DNA from: an uncultured Sutterella sp.
GTDB taxonomy: Bacteria > Pseudomonadota > Gammaproteobacteria > Burkholderiales > Burkholderiaceae_F
Length of the DNA: 20,120 nucleotides
Reading direction: 5' to 3'
Assembly: GCA_937943605.1 (NCBI GenBank)
Contig: CALEAW010000041.1
Coordinates: 1 to 20,120, forward strand
The translations under genes and the position numbers were made by a program. This document shows, piece after piece, positions 6,738-13,067 of this stretch (positions are counted from its first letter, which is position 1; each line of letters opens with the position of its first letter). The notes under the pieces are model-generated. The model ran no database searches and had not been told where the DNA came from. It saw only the letters and a list, made by a program, of their open reading frames with translations.

Positions 6738-7638
6738 TTTAGAAAACGTGCGCGTCTCGTTTTTAAAGGCACATCAAACCAAACTCTTTGGGCGAGACCG
6801 TCAAATGGTGTTGCATGGGATTGACCTGACCCTTAACGAAGGCGAGTGCCTTGGGATCATTGGTGAGTCAGGATCCGGCAAAAGTACGCTTGGGCGCGTC
6901 GCCGCAGGGTTACTGCAACCCGATGCCGGCGTGGTCAACCTAGAAGGGCAACCAGTTTATCCGTCATTTGGCAGTTTGTGGCCATGGGCGACGAAGACGA
7001 ATTCAAAGGGCACAAAAGCTAAGCGACTTGGACACCCGATGGCGATTGTTTTTCAGGACTACACCACGAGCGTGAATCCGCGTTGGCGAGTGAAAGGGAT
7101 TTTGGGTGAATCTTTTAGAGCCCTACGCCGACAAGGGGCTGAGATTAGTGAGCAAGAGGAACGCGCACAAAGCATTGAACTTCTTGAACGCGTGGGTTTG
7201 AGTGAAGCGTATTTAGGTCGCTATCCGCATGAACTCTCGGGCGGACAGTTGCAACGCGTAGCGATTGCGCGAGCGGTAGCGTTGAACCCTAAGATTTTGC
7301 TCCTTGATGAAGCGATCAGTAGTCTCGATGCGGCTACACAGGTTCAGGTGATGGATCTCCTCAAAGAACTACGTCAAGAGCGAGGCTTGAGTTACCTTTT
7401 TATCACGCACGATCTCACCGCCATTACGTACTTTTGTGATCGTGTGCGCTTTATGAAAGAAGGGCAGTTTGTCGAGGGTGTCGACGACATGCGTGAGATC
7501 AGTCAGGTCAAAACACCATATGCTCGAGACCTTCTCGACGCCGTGATGGGTATAGGGATTGAGCATCCTGCGAACCTCGAAGCGTTACGTGACGCACAAA
7601 AGCGTGCAGAGCGAAGTGGCGACTACGGTGAAGTTTGA
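6727..7638 (+). CDS. nikE: Nickel/metal-chelate ABC transporter ATPase NikE
   Basis: Second ATPase, 303 residues. I prefer ATG 6727 over the in-frame GTG 6709: an AAGGA (6713-6717) precedes it by 9 nt and the protein then begins MLLNLENVRVSF as in relatives. It overlaps the end of nikD by 11 nt. Walker A GESGSGKS is at 46-53, Q-loop IVFQDYTTSVNPRW at 107-120, signature LSGGQ at 170-174, Walker B LLLDE at 191-195 with the NikE-like DEAISSLD, and switch histidine H228. A short insertion after the first domain (about residues 75-102, rich in Lys, Thr and Gly) separates Walker A from the Q-loop more widely than usual. With NikD it forms the nucleotide-binding heterodimer. The sixth gene follows after 30 nt. 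Confidence 0.87.
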   Translation: MLLNLENVRVSFLKAHQTKLFGRDRQMVLHGIDLTLNEGECLGIIGESGSGKSTLGRVAAGLLQPDAGVVNLEGQPVYPSFGSLWPWATKTNSKGTKAKRLGHPMAIVFQDYTTSVNPRWRVKGILGESFRALRRQGAEISEQEERAQSIELLERVGLSEAYLGRYPHELSGGQLQRVAIARAVALNPKILLLDEAISSLDAATQVQVMDLLKELRQERGLSYLFITHDLTAITYFCDRVRFMKEGQFVEGVDDMREISQVKTPYARDLLDAVMGIGIEHPANLEALRDAQKRAERSGDYGEV

Positions 7639-7668
7639 TTACCTGAAGACGAAAAGGAAGGAAAAAAG

Positions 7669-8568
7669 ATGAAATGGCAAACGCTACTTGTTGCCGGAGG
7701 CATCACGATGCCGGTGACCACCATCGTCGGCAAAAAACCAGGCCCCGCCGTCTTGATCACGGCTGGCATTCACGGGGCAGAGTATGTCGGCATTGAAACC
7801 GCACGCCGTCTGACGGCTTTATTACGTCCATACGAGATCGCTGGGCGCGTAACGATTTTGCCGTGTGTCAATCAAGCGGCTTTCAAAGCGCGTGTCCCTG
7901 CGATTAACCCTCTTGACCAAAAGAACATCAATCGCATGTTCCCTGGTAACGAAGAGGGCACCTCGTCCGAGCAAATCGCTGCGGCCTTGACATCTTTACA
8001 AGATGACCATGACTTCTATTTGGATTTGCATGGTGGTGATTTGCACGAGAACCTTGCTGCCTATGTTTACTTTCAAGGCGACTGTGCCCCCCATGTGTCT
8101 GACCAAGGCCGAGAACTCTGCCGATGGGTTGATGTCCCCGTACGTATTCGATCGACCGCTAAAACGGGTGCTTATAACAGCGCAAATCACCGAGGCACGC
8201 CTTCAATTCTGATTGAAAGAGGGTGTGCAGGACGTTGGTCAGAAGGAGAGGTGATTACTTATTTACGAGATGTGACTTCCGTCTTGGCTGCATTAGGTGT
8301 GGTTGAAAATGATGGCACTTTAAACAAAAGACGCACGGACGACGAACAACTCGAAATGGAAGCCTATTACGAAGGCGCACCAGAAGAGGGCTTATGGTAC
8401 CCATCCGTCAAAGCGGGTGACAAGGTGACAGTTGGGCAGACGCTAGGTGAATTACGAACCTTTAATGGCACCTTGATTCATGAAGCCATTGCCAAGAAAG
8501 ACGGCGTGGTGCTTTATCTCTCAGGCACCTTGTTTGTGCCTAAGGGCGTGGATTTGGTGGCTTATTAA
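7669..8568 (+). CDS. Zinc-dependent aspartoacylase / succinylglutamate desuccinylase-like hydrolase
   Basis: An M14-related amidohydrolase of the AstE/AspA superfamily, 299 residues; start ATG 7669 with GGAAGG ahead. Zinc site HGAE (H35, E38) with the third ligand H121 in LDLHGGD; substrate-binding DQKNINRMFPG (83-93), the counterpart of the family's NxNRxFPG; catalytic glutamate E184 in LIERG. The last 70 residues resemble the C-terminal beta domain of AspA-like proteins (GLWYPSVKAGDKVTVGQ). No signal peptide, so it acts in the cytosol. Family members remove an acyl group from an N-acyl amino acid or split a similar amide. It lies 30 nt after nikE with no terminator between, so it is probably the last gene of the operon. 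I infer that it processes whatever NikABCDE brings in, such as a metal-bound acylated amino acid or chelator; the substrate is unknown. Confidence 0.8.
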   Translation: MKWQTLLVAGGITMPVTTIVGKKPGPAVLITAGIHGAEYVGIETARRLTALLRPYEIAGRVTILPCVNQAAFKARVPAINPLDQKNINRMFPGNEEGTSSEQIAAALTSLQDDHDFYLDLHGGDLHENLAAYVYFQGDCAPHVSDQGRELCRWVDVPVRIRSTAKTGAYNSANHRGTPSILIERGCAGRWSEGEVITYLRDVTSVLAALGVVENDGTLNKRRTDDEQLEMEAYYEGAPEEGLWYPSVKAGDKVTVGQTLGELRTFNGTLIHEAIAKKDGVVLYLSGTLFVPKGVDLVAY

Positions 8569-8581
8569 GCTTGAACCACAA

Positions 8582-8623
8582 ACGATAACCTCGTCAAAAC
8601 AGGGAGAAGTTATCGTCATTTTA
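8582..8623 (+). terminator. Terminator of the nik-hydrolase operon
   Basis: acgataac (8582-8589) pairs perfectly with gttatcgt (8609-8616), an 8-bp stem with a 19-nt loop, followed by cattttaa. It sits 13 nt after the hydrolase stop. The T-tract is short, so termination may be partial. Confidence 0.55.
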
Positions 8624-8922
8624 AGGGCAGAGCAGTGGAAGGATTGGAAGACGTAGAAGCGTGGGTGAAGATGGTGCGCCTACACTCGAAGGAACCACCA
8701 TAAAGTTCAATGTGTGCGACAAGGAAATGACGCTCGATAAGAGCGAACTTGCACCTAATTCCAGATGAATTTCGGTAGGACGTCACCTTAATAGTGTTTG
8801 AGCACTTTGCGGATTGGACAAATTCACTTTGCACCAATCAGGCTTGTCCTGATGGAATGCATGCTTTACCTTGAGTACAACCAAGCGTGTGGTGTCCTAC
8901 ACGCCCATTCAAGGAGAGAAAG
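8624..8922. other. Intergenic stretch without a convincing gene
   Basis: All frames are broken. One plus-strand frame around 8670-8766 has coding-like composition (DGAPTLEGTTIKF, then CDKEMTLDKSEL) and could be a degraded protein fragment, but no family is recognised. A 6-bp hairpin gcgtgt / acacgc (8885-8890 with 8899-8904) lies immediately before the ribosome site of the next frame. Confidence 0.4.
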
Positions 8923-9437
8923 TTGAAAAAGTTCCTGCTTACGATGTGCGCCGCGTTGGCCATGTCTTCTGGCGCACAAGCCCTGGAAACCTCTGTGGCG
9001 CCCGAGGTGACAACGCTCGGTATCGACAATCCCAAGACCGCGCTCTATGTCGGCAATTCCTATTCGTTTTACAACTGCGGTGTCCACGGCTATGTTCGCG
9101 GTCTGGCGCGAGCCGCTGAGCGACCCTGGAAGGCACGCCTGCAGACCATTAGTGCTGGCATGCTGAGCTTCCACGACGTCGAGTACTACCTCTCCGCGCA
9201 CGAGATGGATCCCTACGTGCAGTCCGACTCTCCGAAGATGTTCGACGTTGTTTTCCTGCAGGGCATGTCGAGCGAATCCATCGCTAAAAAGCGTATTCCG
9301 CTCTTCAAGAAGTATCTCAAGCAGCACATCGAAACCATCCGTGCCAAGGGCTCCATCCCTGTGGTCGTGGTGACCTGGACCAAGGCCGACAAGATGAACA
9401 AGGATACACGACGTTTGGCTGACAGCATTATCGCAGG
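8923..9437 (+). pseudogene. SGNH/GDSL-hydrolase-like exported protein, 5' fragment
   Basis: It starts at TTG 8923 behind AAGGAG (8911-8916), followed by a clear Sec signal peptide (KKFLLTMCAALAMSSGAQA, residues 2-20). TALYVGNSYSFYN (39-51) is the block I nucleophile motif of the SGNH family in its GNS variant (serine S46). VVFLQGMSSESI (109-120) resembles the later strand with a catalytic-site Gln/Glu, and IPVVVVTWTKADK (145-157) is the next core strand. Homology stops near residue 170, before the family's C-terminal Asp-x-x-His. From there the frame runs to 9669 only because it crosses an inverted piece of a flavocytochrome gene. The protein therefore lacks its catalytic His and is presumed inactive. 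Confidence 0.65.
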
Positions 9438-9790
9438 CCCCGTGAATGCCGCCCACACATTCGCCTGCGGCAAAGAGACCTGGGATCGGTTCGTCTGTTT
9501 CGACGTCGAGTACGGCCGTTGTGACGTTCGTTGCTACGCCGCCCATGCAGTGGTGCACCTTCAGGCTCATTTCCGAGACGTAGAAGGGGCCTTGCCCAGA
9601 GGCTTCGCGCGCTTGTCGAAACGACGGGCAAAGTCGGCATCCTTACCCGCGGCAAGCAGTTCGTTGTAGTGGGCAAAGGTGGTTTCCAAGATTTTCGGAT
9701 CGAGCTGATAGGCGTCGGCGAGTTCCTTGAGCGTGGCGAATTCACGCAGGGCGCCCGATTTCAGAATCTCAAGAACTTTTCTTGCAGGAT
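9438..9790 (-). pseudogene. Flavocytochrome c / FAD-dependent fumarate reductase-like, 3' fragment with frameshift
   Basis: On the minus strand a C-terminal piece of a periplasmic fumarate-reductase-type flavoprotein can be read. One frame gives LKSGALREFATLKELADAYQ, LDPKILETTFAHYNELLAAG and DADFARRFDKRAKPLGK. The next frame gives GPFYVSEMSLKVHHCMGG, then PIPGLFAAGECVGGIHGA. HHCMGG (usually HHTMGG) and AAGExxGGIHGA are family hallmarks for dicarboxylate and FAD binding. The two pieces are offset by one base near 9592-9597, a frameshift. Sequence after GGIHGA, where NRLGGNA is expected, is missing at the junction with the SGNH fragment. The 5' part of the gene is absent. This is a relic, inverted with respect to the SGNH piece. 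Confidence 0.7.
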
Positions 9791-9845
9791 CAAATGCATT
9801 AGTAAAGTTAATGAGAATTCGTGTGTAAACATGGAAAGCACTCTA

Positions 9846-10281
9846 AAGGAGGTTTATGTGATTTAGGGAATCAGAATTGAGAAGCTGTCGACGGGCAAAT
9901 ACGTAACTACCAGTTGCGATATTCCCGAATGCACGTATACGAGTGATGACATGGAAACCGCATATTCTCGAGCTAGGGAGGCTATTCCCTTCTGCTTCGA
10001 GTCCAGTTATCGCCAACACAAGAAGGCTATGCCTTTACCAACTCCTATTCAGGACGGTGAGCTGAAGGTATAAGTCCCGATGCGTGTTCAAGCTCGCATT
10101 CTTCTTTGGAATACGATCGTCACCAAGGGTTTAAGCATGAAAGACTATTGGCGTATCCAATAGTCAGGCACAGCGTCTAGTCGATTTCTCAAAGAATGCA
10201 AGTCCCGAAAGTATCGAACAAGCACTAGCCAAGTTAGGTTTCTTATTTAACCTGTCGATTGTTGAGGAAACCGAAGATTAA
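9846..10281 (+). pseudogene. hicB: HicB-family antitoxin pseudogene
   Basis: A very strong ribosome site (AAAGGAGGT, 9846-9854) precedes ATG 9856 or GTG 9858, but both are followed at once by stops. In the frame of GTG 9858 the HicB fold is recognisable: RIEKLSTGKYVTTSCDIPEC, DDMETAYSRAREAIPFCFE, MPLPTPIQDGELKV. A stop (10071-10073) interrupts it, then VPMRVQARILLWNTIVTKGL and MKDYWRI continue in the same frame to TAG at 10161. One base over, SQAQRLVDFSKNASPESIEQ and ALAKLGFLFNL run to TAA 10279-10281. The order is that of HicB: a partial-RNaseH-like N-terminal domain and a C-terminal DNA-binding part. At least three lesions are present and no hicA toxin lies next to it. It is a dead antitoxin relic. 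Confidence 0.7.
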
Positions 10282-10625
10282 CCCATACACAGGCTCTGAG
10301 AGATGAGTGCCTACAAGCTATAAAAGTTAAGCCACCTGGAAAAGTAAGCCACCTGGTTTGGTGAATCAGATGCTTATACGCGAAATAGCGCGATTTCGAG
10401 TGCGGAGTTTCCTATCCGTCGGGAGAGTTGGGATAGGCGTGAATCCGAGCAAGTGGAATCCGCTCCGCGGGCCTTGAGCTTCCGTTGTGGGAAGTGGGAG
10501 GTAAATTACAAGACCTTCCCTGATCCTATCGGCCGCTTATGATTTTTGTCATAGGGTATTGGGCTTAGACTGACCTAAGCCAAGACGGATTGCGCTCGGT
10601 GTGGGAATGCTCCACTAGTTACAGA
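10282..10625. other. Non-coding, hairpin-rich stretch of unknown nature
   Basis: No frame is open for long. Several short perfect hairpins follow one another: cgaaat / atttcg (about 10381-10398), cctatcc / ggatagg (10411-10417 with 10431-10437) and ggcttag / ctaagcc (10562-10568 with 10575-10581). A good terminator ends the stretch. Plus-strand fragments with paired cysteines (FRCGKWEVNY; DCARCGNAPL) might be traces of a zinc-ribbon protein. It could be a structured RNA gene or a decayed mobile element; I cannot decide. Confidence 0.35.
10323..10356 (+). repeat. Tandem direct repeat, taagccacctgg
   Basis: Two near-identical units, aaagttaagccacctgg (10323-10339) and aaagtaagccacctgg (10341-10356), lie side by side. 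The second lacks one T. Closely spaced short repeats like this are typical of transposon ends that bind a transposase more than once, or of an operator. The element, if any, is not identified. Confidence 0.5.
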
Positions 10626-10663
10626 GGAGGCTCAGCCAATCGTGAACCTCCATTTTTTATTTT
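10626..10663 (+). terminator. Rho-independent terminator with no intact gene upstream
   Basis: ggaggctca (10626-10634) pairs with tgaacctcc (10643-10651), nine positions with one C/A mismatch and an 8-nt loop. It is followed by attttttatttt (10652-10663). This is the best-formed plus-strand terminator in the region, yet no gene on that strand is intact before it. Confidence 0.75.
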
Positions 10664-10702
10664 ATGGCTAACTATTTGTGAAATTCGAGAATGGTATATG
10701 AG

Positions 10703-11557
10703 TTATTGAGAAGTATTACCTTTGTTTCTCGCTATGAGTTCATTTAACATCTTTTCGACTTTAGTCGAAAATTGAGGATTTGCGAAGTGTTGCCCTCTCG
10801 TAACCGTGGCCAACCCTAACGCACTTAAAACAGTTTTTGTCTCGGAAAGCCTGGAAACCTTTGATGTTAAATTGCCAGATGCCGGAGGATTCAATAAAGC
10901 TTTTATTGCCTCAATATTACTTTTAGGAAGTGTTATTCCGGCACCGCCTTTTTGAGCAATCAAGGTTAAACCGATAAGAAGACCTTTTTGAGGTATCTTA
11001 CCTGTAGTAAAGGCCGTAACGATTTTTTGTGCATAGTCTTTATTCTGAAAATCAAGCATCAAAGCTAATTGTGAAATGCCTGATAATAGAGCGGTTCTAT
11101 GGTCGTTAAGCAAGGCCAATACAGGTTTTAAATCCTTTTGAAGACTTGTGCTTCCATGATCAAATCTTTCGTTTAAATGTTCATAGATCGATTCGAAGGG
11201 ATCATTATCTTCAAGTTCTTTTAAAACCACTTCATAGTACAGCGCCTCGAGAAACTGTTTTTTAAGAGAATTAATATGGGTTTCCCAAGCGTTTCGTACA
11301 ACCGAGACACTAAATTCTTCATCTAATAACGTTTGTATGATTAACAAATGTTTGTTTGGTTGGTCATCGTAGAGTACAAAACCGTGTTTATTAAAAAAAT
11401 CTTTACATCCGTCATCAGATAAAGTAAATGTTGCCTTAATGCATTTTTTGGAAAACTCTCGATGGCTATCGAATTGTATGTTGGCTATATTGAACAATTC
11501 AGCGATCTTAATTGACCGTTGCTCTTTTTCAAAGATATCGTCGAGAACAGAGGTCAT
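10703..11557 (-). CDS. Hypothetical protein, second gene of an accessory operon
   Basis: 284 residues, no recognised family. The start at 11557 has AAGGA (8 nt before the ATG), and only 11 nt separate it from the stop of the preceding gene, so the two are co-transcribed and probably co-translated. No signal peptide or clear membrane span. The protein appears mostly helical. A charged middle part (about residues 88-145, with KELEDNDPFESIYEHLNERF) is followed by a hydrophobic Gly-rich stretch, KGLLIGLTLIAQKGGAG (about 195-211). The C-terminal 55 residues (SETKTVLSALGLATVTRGQHF, then STKVEKMLNELI) could form a small winged-helix-like domain; this is a guess from pattern. Base composition is clearly more AT-rich than the flanking metabolic genes, pointing to horizontal acquisition. 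Confidence 0.75.
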   Translation of the reverse strand: MTSVLDDIFEKEQRSIKIAELFNIANIQFDSHREFSKKCIKATFTLSDDGCKDFFNKHGFVLYDDQPNKHLLIIQTLLDEEFSVSVVRNAWETHINSLKKQFLEALYYEVVLKELEDNDPFESIYEHLNERFDHGSTSLQKDLKPVLALLNDHRTALLSGISQLALMLDFQNKDYAQKIVTAFTTGKIPQKGLLIGLTLIAQKGGAGITLPKSNIEAIKALLNPPASGNLTSKVSRLSETKTVLSALGLATVTRGQHFANPQFSTKVEKMLNELIARNKGNTSQ

Positions 11558-11568
11558 TGGTACATTCC

Positions 11569-12156
11569 TTACTCGTCACCAAAAACATGAGCAACTTCAG
11601 CAATTCTCACTCTGTAGTCCTCAATGTCCAGTAAGTCGTCCAACCAGTCACCCGCCATACTCCAGATGATCCGCGATTTAAGATCATTACCCGCTTCGAT
11701 GACAGAACGTTGATGTTGTACATTGGTGTCAATTTTTAAAATGTCGCTGATTTCAAGACCTGTTCTTACGTTAACAATTTCCCAACGGTCCCAGATTTCT
11801 TCGCTACCATATTTCTCATAAAACTCATCGCCAGTCATAGGCTTTAATTCAAGTGCGCGTTTGGTTGCGTTCGGGTATTTTTTCATTAAGTCATCGATGT
11901 GTTCGTCAAGTTTCTTCGGATCAATATCCCATAAATGATTGAAGCCAATGGTGCTGTAAATGTCACAAATGATCATGAAGGCAAGGGGATCCTCATCAAT
12001 ATTCCCACCGACAAGATCAGCGAGCATATCGGCTTGACCCGGCTTGTAACTCGTATTGCGAATAGCCGAAATGACTTCTTCTTTGGTTTTGAGGAAAAAT
12101 TCTTCTTTGTTAGCGTCGTCGGTGCTAACCGGCAAGTCGTTATTTAATTGCGTCAT
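11569..12156 (-). CDS. Hypothetical acidic protein, first gene of an accessory operon
   Basis: 195 residues from ATG 12156. I prefer it to ATG 12168 because GGAGA lies 5 nt before it, while the upstream ATG has no ribosome site. No family recognised. The protein is strongly acidic, with no signal peptide or membrane span. Notable parts are a helical N-terminal third (KEEFFLKTKEEVISAIRNTS), a hydrophobic segment DPLAFMIICDIYSTIGFNHL, a Trp-rich middle (EEIWDRWEIVNVRTG) and an acidic Trp-containing end (WSMAGDWLDDLLDIEDYRVR). It is followed after 11 nt by the second unknown gene and faces a divergent HTH gene across a repeat-rich operator region. Acidity and size would suit a binding partner or inhibitor of the second protein, but nothing in the sequence proves this. 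Confidence 0.75.
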   Translation of the reverse strand: MTQLNNDLPVSTDDANKEEFFLKTKEEVISAIRNTSYKPGQADMLADLVGGNIDEDPLAFMIICDIYSTIGFNHLWDIDPKKLDEHIDDLMKKYPNATKRALELKPMTGDEFYEKYGSEEIWDRWEIVNVRTGLEISDILKIDTNVQHQRSVIEAGNDLKSRIIWSMAGDWLDDLLDIEDYRVRIAEVAHVFGDE

Positions 12157-12183
12157 TTTTATCTCCATAAGTTTGATGATTTC

Positions 12184-12198
12184 AGGACGGCGCGTCCT
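12184..12198. promoter_or_regulatory. Short palindrome before the acidic-protein gene
   Basis: aggacg-gcg-cgtcct is a perfect 6-bp inverted repeat with a 3-bp centre, about 28 bp upstream of the chosen start on the minus strand. It may be a second operator or the start of a leader hairpin. Confidence 0.35.
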
Positions 12199-12237
12199 TC
12201 CATGTCCATAAGCTTATCAGTCTCGGCTGCGACCAAT

Positions 12238-12279
12238 TTAGGCGAACTTAGGCGACGCGCGCCCAACTTCGCCCAACTT
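12238..12279. promoter_or_regulatory. Phased four-half-site operator in the divergent promoter region
   Basis: Two direct copies of ttaggcga (12238-12245, 12248-12255) are followed by two exact 10-bp direct copies of cgcccaactt (12260-12269, 12270-12279). The second pair is roughly the inverted version of the first (ggcg core against cgcc core), so the whole is a dyad of four half-sites spaced at one helical turn. It sits between divergently transcribed genes and is a natural target for the adjacent HTH protein. A related copy lies after that gene (12859-12877). Confidence 0.6.
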
Positions 12280-12388
12280 TCTCCGTCCCATGTTTCATAA
12301 GATCCTGATCGACCTCTCGATCCGCTGATGGAGGGGTATTTAAGACTTTGCTAGTCAATTTTCTAACTGTTTAAAAAAGGATCAAACT

Positions 12389-12847
12389 ATGGCAAAGAAG
12401 TTGATTGAAACGTTTAAAGCACCGCTCACCGCCGCACAGTGGCTCACGTCGAATCTGGATATGCATAACATGACGAATGTGGCATTGGCCAAAGAGCTGA
12501 ATGTCGTCTCAACGCTGATCTGTGCCTGGAAGAAGGGGGCGCAGAACATTCCATTGGGGTATTCCCGGCGACTTTCAGAAATTTTTGGTGCTGATCCTGT
12601 TTATGTACGCAACCTTTTGCTTGAGGCCAAAGCACCTGGTCTATGGCATGATGATGAAGAATTGCGTTTGATGGGGGGACTCACCAAGAACGAGAGTGAG
12701 TTCATCGAAATCCTTCGGGAAAATTCGGTGGCTAATGTAGGAATGAATGACGAAGAAAAGGAAGAATTTCGTCAGTTCGTCTCTAAGCTTCGAGACTCGC
12801 GAGGTTTGAGCACTCAGTCCCCTGATGTGATGATTAAGAGGTACTGA
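12389..12847 (+). CDS. Helix-turn-helix transcriptional regulator (XRE-like), divergent from the unknown operon
   Basis: 152 residues; start ATG 12389 with AAAAGGA 8 nt before it. Residues 29-56 give a helix-turn-helix, NVALAKELNVVSTLICAWKK, followed by IPLGYSRRLSEIFGADPVYV. The pattern is that of XRE/Cro-type domains in which an invading helix is followed by a second pair of helices. The remaining 80 residues are acidic and helical, with no recognised domain (NESEFIEILRENS, then NDEEKEEFRQFVSKLRDSRG), and may serve for dimer formation. The gene faces the two-gene unknown operon across a 232-bp region with phased repeats, the usual layout of a local repressor controlling its own promoter and the opposite one. 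The role as repressor is inferred. Confidence 0.8.
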   Translation: MAKKLIETFKAPLTAAQWLTSNLDMHNMTNVALAKELNVVSTLICAWKKGAQNIPLGYSRRLSEIFGADPVYVRNLLLEAKAPGLWHDDEELRLMGGLTKNESEFIEILRENSVANVGMNDEEKEEFRQFVSKLRDSRGLSTQSPDVMIKRY

Positions 12848-12858
12848 TTAGGGATTTT

Positions 12859-12877
12859 TTAGGCGAACGTAGGACGA
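12859..12877. promoter_or_regulatory. Second copy of the phased operator motif
   Basis: ttaggcgaac (12859-12868) is identical to 12238-12247, and the next ten bases, gtaggacgat, repeat it imperfectly with the same 10-bp period. It lies 12 bp after the stop of the HTH gene. Confidence 0.45.
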
Positions 12878-13015
12878 TCACCAACGCCGAACGCCAGTTG
12901 ACACAATCAGACTTATACGGCATAGGCCTCGGCATACACGCTCGTGCGGTTAGGTCTCAGGGCATACGTCCGGCAACCTTTCCTTTCATTGGAACAAAGA
13001 CCAATTCCCTCTGCA

Positions 13016-13049
13016 GGTGAGGATTGTCTTAGCTCACCCCCCTTTTTTT
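13016..13049 (+). terminator. Terminator after the HTH gene region
   Basis: ggtgag (13016-13021) pairs with ctcacc (13033-13038) across an 11-nt loop, then a run of C and seven T (13043-13049). It lies about 170 nt beyond the HTH gene, so it may end that transcript or a small RNA from 12860-13049. The MFS gene on the other strand ends at 13068. Confidence 0.55.
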
Positions 13050-13067
13050 GTTGATGCTTTTGCCTGA

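Noticed and set aside
8670..8766. Coding-like plus-strand phrase DGAPTLEGTTIKF...
   Set aside because: Too short, no start, stops on both sides and no family recognised; mentioned only as a possible scrap.
8866..9570. Single 234-residue minus-strand protein
   Set aside because: Only its first ~44 residues are genuine flavocytochrome sequence; the rest is antisense to the SGNH fragment, so it is a chimera of a relic and a shadow.
10371..10663. RNase P RNA, tmRNA or 6S RNA
   Set aside because: I compared the remembered conserved cores and saw no match; the stretch has hairpins but none of the diagnostic sequences.
12238..12279. CRISPR repeats or replication iterons
   Set aside because: Units are 8-10 bp without spacers of constant length and only two per orientation, in a divergent promoter; an operator explains them better.
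12900..13010. tRNA or riboswitch in the gap after the HTH gene
   Set aside because: No cloverleaf arms or T-loop GTTCRA motif on either strand, and no downstream plus-strand gene for a riboswitch to control.
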